Assembly (NCBI GenBank): GCA_027325475.1
Contig: DAIEFO010000113.1
Coordinates: forward strand, 1 to 7,028
DNA from: Desulfobacteraceae bacterium
Lineage (GTDB): Bacteria > Desulfobacterota > Desulfobacteria > Desulfobacterales > Desulfatirhabdiaceae
Reading direction: 5' to 3'
Length of the DNA: 7,028 nt
The position numbers were made by a program, and so were the translations under genes. Shown in pieces: positions 4,854 to 7,028 of the stretch. A model generated the notes under the pieces. That model did not search any database, was not told where the DNA came from, and saw only the letters and a program-made list of their open reading frames with translations. Numbering within the stretch: position 1 is the stretch's first letter; each line of letters starts with the position of its first letter.

Positions 4854-7028
4854 TCAGTATTATCGAGGAAGACGAAAAAGACGCAAGCATTCCCAATATC
4901 CTTCCGTTGATGTCGGTGCGGGATATCGTGATTTTCACGGATATGCTGCTGCCGCTTTTTGTGGGCAGAGAAAAATCCGTTAAAGCGGTCGAAGAAGCTG
5001 TTTCAAAAGATGGTTTTATTTTTCTGGCCACCCAGAAAGATACGAGTGTCGAAAATCCCAATCCGGACCAGATTTATAAAATCGGCACCATCGGCCGTAT
5101 CCTCCGAATGCTGAAGCTTCCGGACGGCCGGGTGAAGGCGCTGGTGCAGGGTGTCGCCAAATCCAGAATTATTCAGTACACCCGGAAAAAAGCGCTGTAC
5201 CGTGTCAAACACGAAATCATCCCTCAGCTTTCCCCTGAAAAGAAGATGAGCATCGAGGTTCAGGCGCTCATGCGCAATGTGCGTGAAAATTCCGAAAAAA
5301 TCCTGGCGCTTCGCGGAGAGATGACCGGAGATGTCAGCATGATTCTAGACAGCATCGAAGATCCGGGCAAGCTGGCTGATCTGGTAGGCTCCAATCTCAG
5401 GCTCAAGATTGAGGAATCACAGGAACTCCTGGAACTCATCGATCCTGTCGAACGCCTGAAAAGGGTCAATGATCTGCTCTCGCGCGAGGTGGATTTGTCT
5501 TCCATGCAGGCCAAGATTCAATCCAATGTCCGTGATGAAATCGCCAAGACCCAGCGGGACTATTTCCTTCGAGAACAGGTGCGGGCGATTCACAAAGAGC
5601 TTGGTGAAAGCGACGAAAAGGCGTTAGAGGTTGAAGACTACCAGAAAAAGATCAAAAACGCCAAGATGTCCACCGATGCGGAAACAGAGGCGATGCGGCA
5701 GTTGAAGCGGCTCGAGCAGATGCATCCGGATTCCGCCGAATCCTCCATTGTCCGCACGTATCTGGACTGGCTGGTGGAAATGCCCTGGAGTAAATCCTCA
5801 AAGGAAAACATCCAGATCACCGAAGCCCATAAAATTCTGGATTCCGAACATTATGGTCTGGACAAAATCAAGGAACGCATTCTCGAACATCTCAGTGTTC
5901 GAAAGCTCAACCCCGCCATGAAAGGGCCGATCTTGTGCTTTGTCGGGCCTCCGGGTGTGGGTAAGACATCGCTTGGCCGGGCTATCGCCAAGGCCATGAA
6001 CCGGAAGTTCATTCGGATATCCTTGGGCGGCATCCGGGATGAGGCCGAGATCAGAGGGCATCGCCGCACTTATGTGGGGGCATTGCCCGGCCGTATATTG
6101 CAGGGACTGAAGCAATGCGGCGTCAACAATCCCGTTTTTATGATGGATGAAATTGACAAGCTGGGGGCGGATTTCCGTGGCGATCCGTCCGCAGCACTTC
6201 TCGAAGCATTGGACCCCGAGCAGAATTCGGCGTTCAGCGATCATTATCTGAATCTGCCGTTCGATCTTTCAAAGGTAATGTTCATCTTAACCGCCAATAT
6301 GATGGATACCATACCGTCGGCGCTTCTTGACCGGATGGAAATCATTACATTATCCGGATACACCCAGGAAGAAAAAACGGTGATTGCCGAAAAATACCTG
6401 CTTCCCCGACAGATCAAGGAAAACGGCATCAAACCTGAAGATATTCAGTTCAGTCCGGCCGCGCTGCAACATATTATTGCGGAATATACTTCAGAGTCCG
6501 GTGTTCGTAATCTCGAACGTGAAATCGGCGCCATATGCCGGAAGGTGGCGCGCAAGCTGGCGGAAGAACAAAAGGGGCCTTTTGCCGTTTCCAGGCACAG
6601 TCTGCATAAATATCTGGGAATTCCCAAATATATCCAGGAAATGGAACAGGAAGACAGTCAGGTGGGGCTCAGCACGGGTCTGGCGTGGACGCAGGTCGGC
6701 GGTGAGGCGCTGTATGTGGAAGCGACCCTGATCCCAGGCAAGGGAGAAATGATCATTACCGGTCAGATCGGCGATGTCATGCAGGAGTCTGCACGGGCGG
6801 CGCTGAGCTACGCCAGAAGCAGATTCACCGATCTTGGCATTGAAGAAAACGCGATGGAAAATCAGGATGTCCATATTCATGTACCTTCCGGCGCCACCCC
6901 CAAAGACGGTCCTTCCGCGGGGATTGCAATGGCGACGGCCCTGATTTCCATTTTGTCCGGCAAACCGGTCAATAAATATGTAGCGATGACCGGTGAAATC
7001 ACCCTGAGGGGCAGGGTGTTACCCATCG
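4826..7028 (+). CDS. lon: ATP-dependent Lon protease, 3' end beyond the window
   Basis: Cytoplasmic hexameric AAA+ serine protease that degrades misfolded and regulatory proteins. 734 codons are present and the frame is open to the window edge. After an acidic N-terminus (residues 1-20), the substrate-recognition domain begins at about residue 25 (LPLMSVRD) and continues to about 215, followed by helical coiled-coil segments to about 330. The AAA module carries Walker A GPPGVGKT (374-381), Walker B D441-E442 in FMMDEIDK, the arginine finger at R503 in LLDRME, and sensor 2 at R561 in GVRNLER. The protease domain starts near residue 610, with the catalytic serine S697 in DGPSAGI. The catalytic lysine is expected near residue 740, just outside the window. 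All visible catalytic residues are intact and sit about 18 positions later than in E. coli Lon. The start is the first ATG after an in-frame stop at 4802, with GTGGAG ending five bases upstream. It does not follow clpX as in many bacteria. Confidence 0.97.
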   Translation, partial: MAETDKDDLVSIIEEDEKDASIPNILPLMSVRDIVIFTDMLLPLFVGREKSVKAVEEAVSKDGFIFLATQKDTSVENPNPDQIYKIGTIGRILRMLKLPDGRVKALVQGVAKSRIIQYTRKKALYRVKHEIIPQLSPEKKMSIEVQALMRNVRENSEKILALRGEMTGDVSMILDSIEDPGKLADLVGSNLRLKIEESQELLELIDPVERLKRVNDLLSREVDLSSMQAKIQSNVRDEIAKTQRDYFLREQVRAIHKELGESDEKALEVEDYQKKIKNAKMSTDAETEAMRQLKRLEQMHPDSAESSIVRTYLDWLVEMPWSKSSKENIQITEAHKILDSEHYGLDKIKERILEHLSVRKLNPAMKGPILCFVGPPGVGKTSLGRAIAKAMNRKFIRISLGGIRDEAEIRGHRRTYVGALPGRILQGLKQCGVNNPVFMMDEIDKLGADFRGDPSAALLEALDPEQNSAFSDHYLNLPFDLSKVMFILTANMMDTIPSALLDRMEIITLSGYTQEEKTVIAEKYLLPRQIKENGIKPEDIQFSPAALQHIIAEYTSESGVRNLEREIGAICRKVARKLAEEQKGPFAVSRHSLHKYLGIPKYIQEMEQEDSQVGLSTGLAWTQVGGEALYVEATLIPGKGEMIITGQIGDVMQESARAALSYARSRFTDLGIEENAMENQDVHIHVPSGATPKDGPSAGIAMATALISILSGKPVNKYVAMTGEITLRGRVLPI

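Noticed and set aside
5798..6244. 148-residue minus-strand frame within lon
   Set aside because: It is antisense to the Walker A and B region of Lon, whose coding frame is unambiguous.

Overview
The window (about 50% G+C by eye) looks like chromosomal DNA of a strict anaerobe. The likeliest source is a sulfate-reducing member of the Desulfobacterota (the former Deltaproteobacteria), possibly Desulfobacterales. This rests on the class I hybrid-cluster protein with its compact N-terminal cysteine motif, the iron-sulfur protein encoded with it, and a general resemblance of the Lon and AMMECR1 proteins to that group. It is an inference from gene content; no search was run.

Layout. Positions 52-3232 (+) hold a compact three-gene set: hcp (hybrid-cluster protein), an HD-domain phosphohydrolase with a cysteine-rich N-terminus, and a ferredoxin-like iron-sulfur protein. 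The first gap carries a strong hairpin (1693-1740); the second is only 13 bases, so the last two genes are probably cotranscribed. Positions 3233-3372 form a regulatory region with a good sigma70-type promoter and three inverted repeats, followed by a DUF47/PhoU-like gene (3373-4041, +). Converging on it is an AMMECR1-domain gene (4080-4664, -). An AT-rich divergent region (4665-4825) separates AMMECR1 from lon (4826 to the window edge, +). lon is cut by the window at residue 734, just after the catalytic serine and about six residues before the expected catalytic lysine.

How the genes may work together. Hcp reduces nitric oxide and/or hydroxylamine. The iron-sulfur protein at 2510 is the natural candidate for its electron donor, because no Hcr-type flavoprotein reductase is present. 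The HD protein between them is the unexplained member: its eight N-terminal cysteines and intact HD metal motif suggest a hydrolase tied to redox or nitrosative stress, but its substrate cannot be read from the sequence. The DUF47, AMMECR1 and lon genes look like separate transcription units. DUF47 lacks its usual phosphate-transporter neighbour, and AMMECR1 lacks its usual Memo and radical-SAM partners within the window.

No tRNA, rRNA, CRISPR array, insertion sequence or attachment site was seen. The gene order is ordinary; the points worth a second look are the HD protein, the altered ferredoxin motif, the palindromes at the DUF47 promoter and the short reading frame overlapping the lon start.
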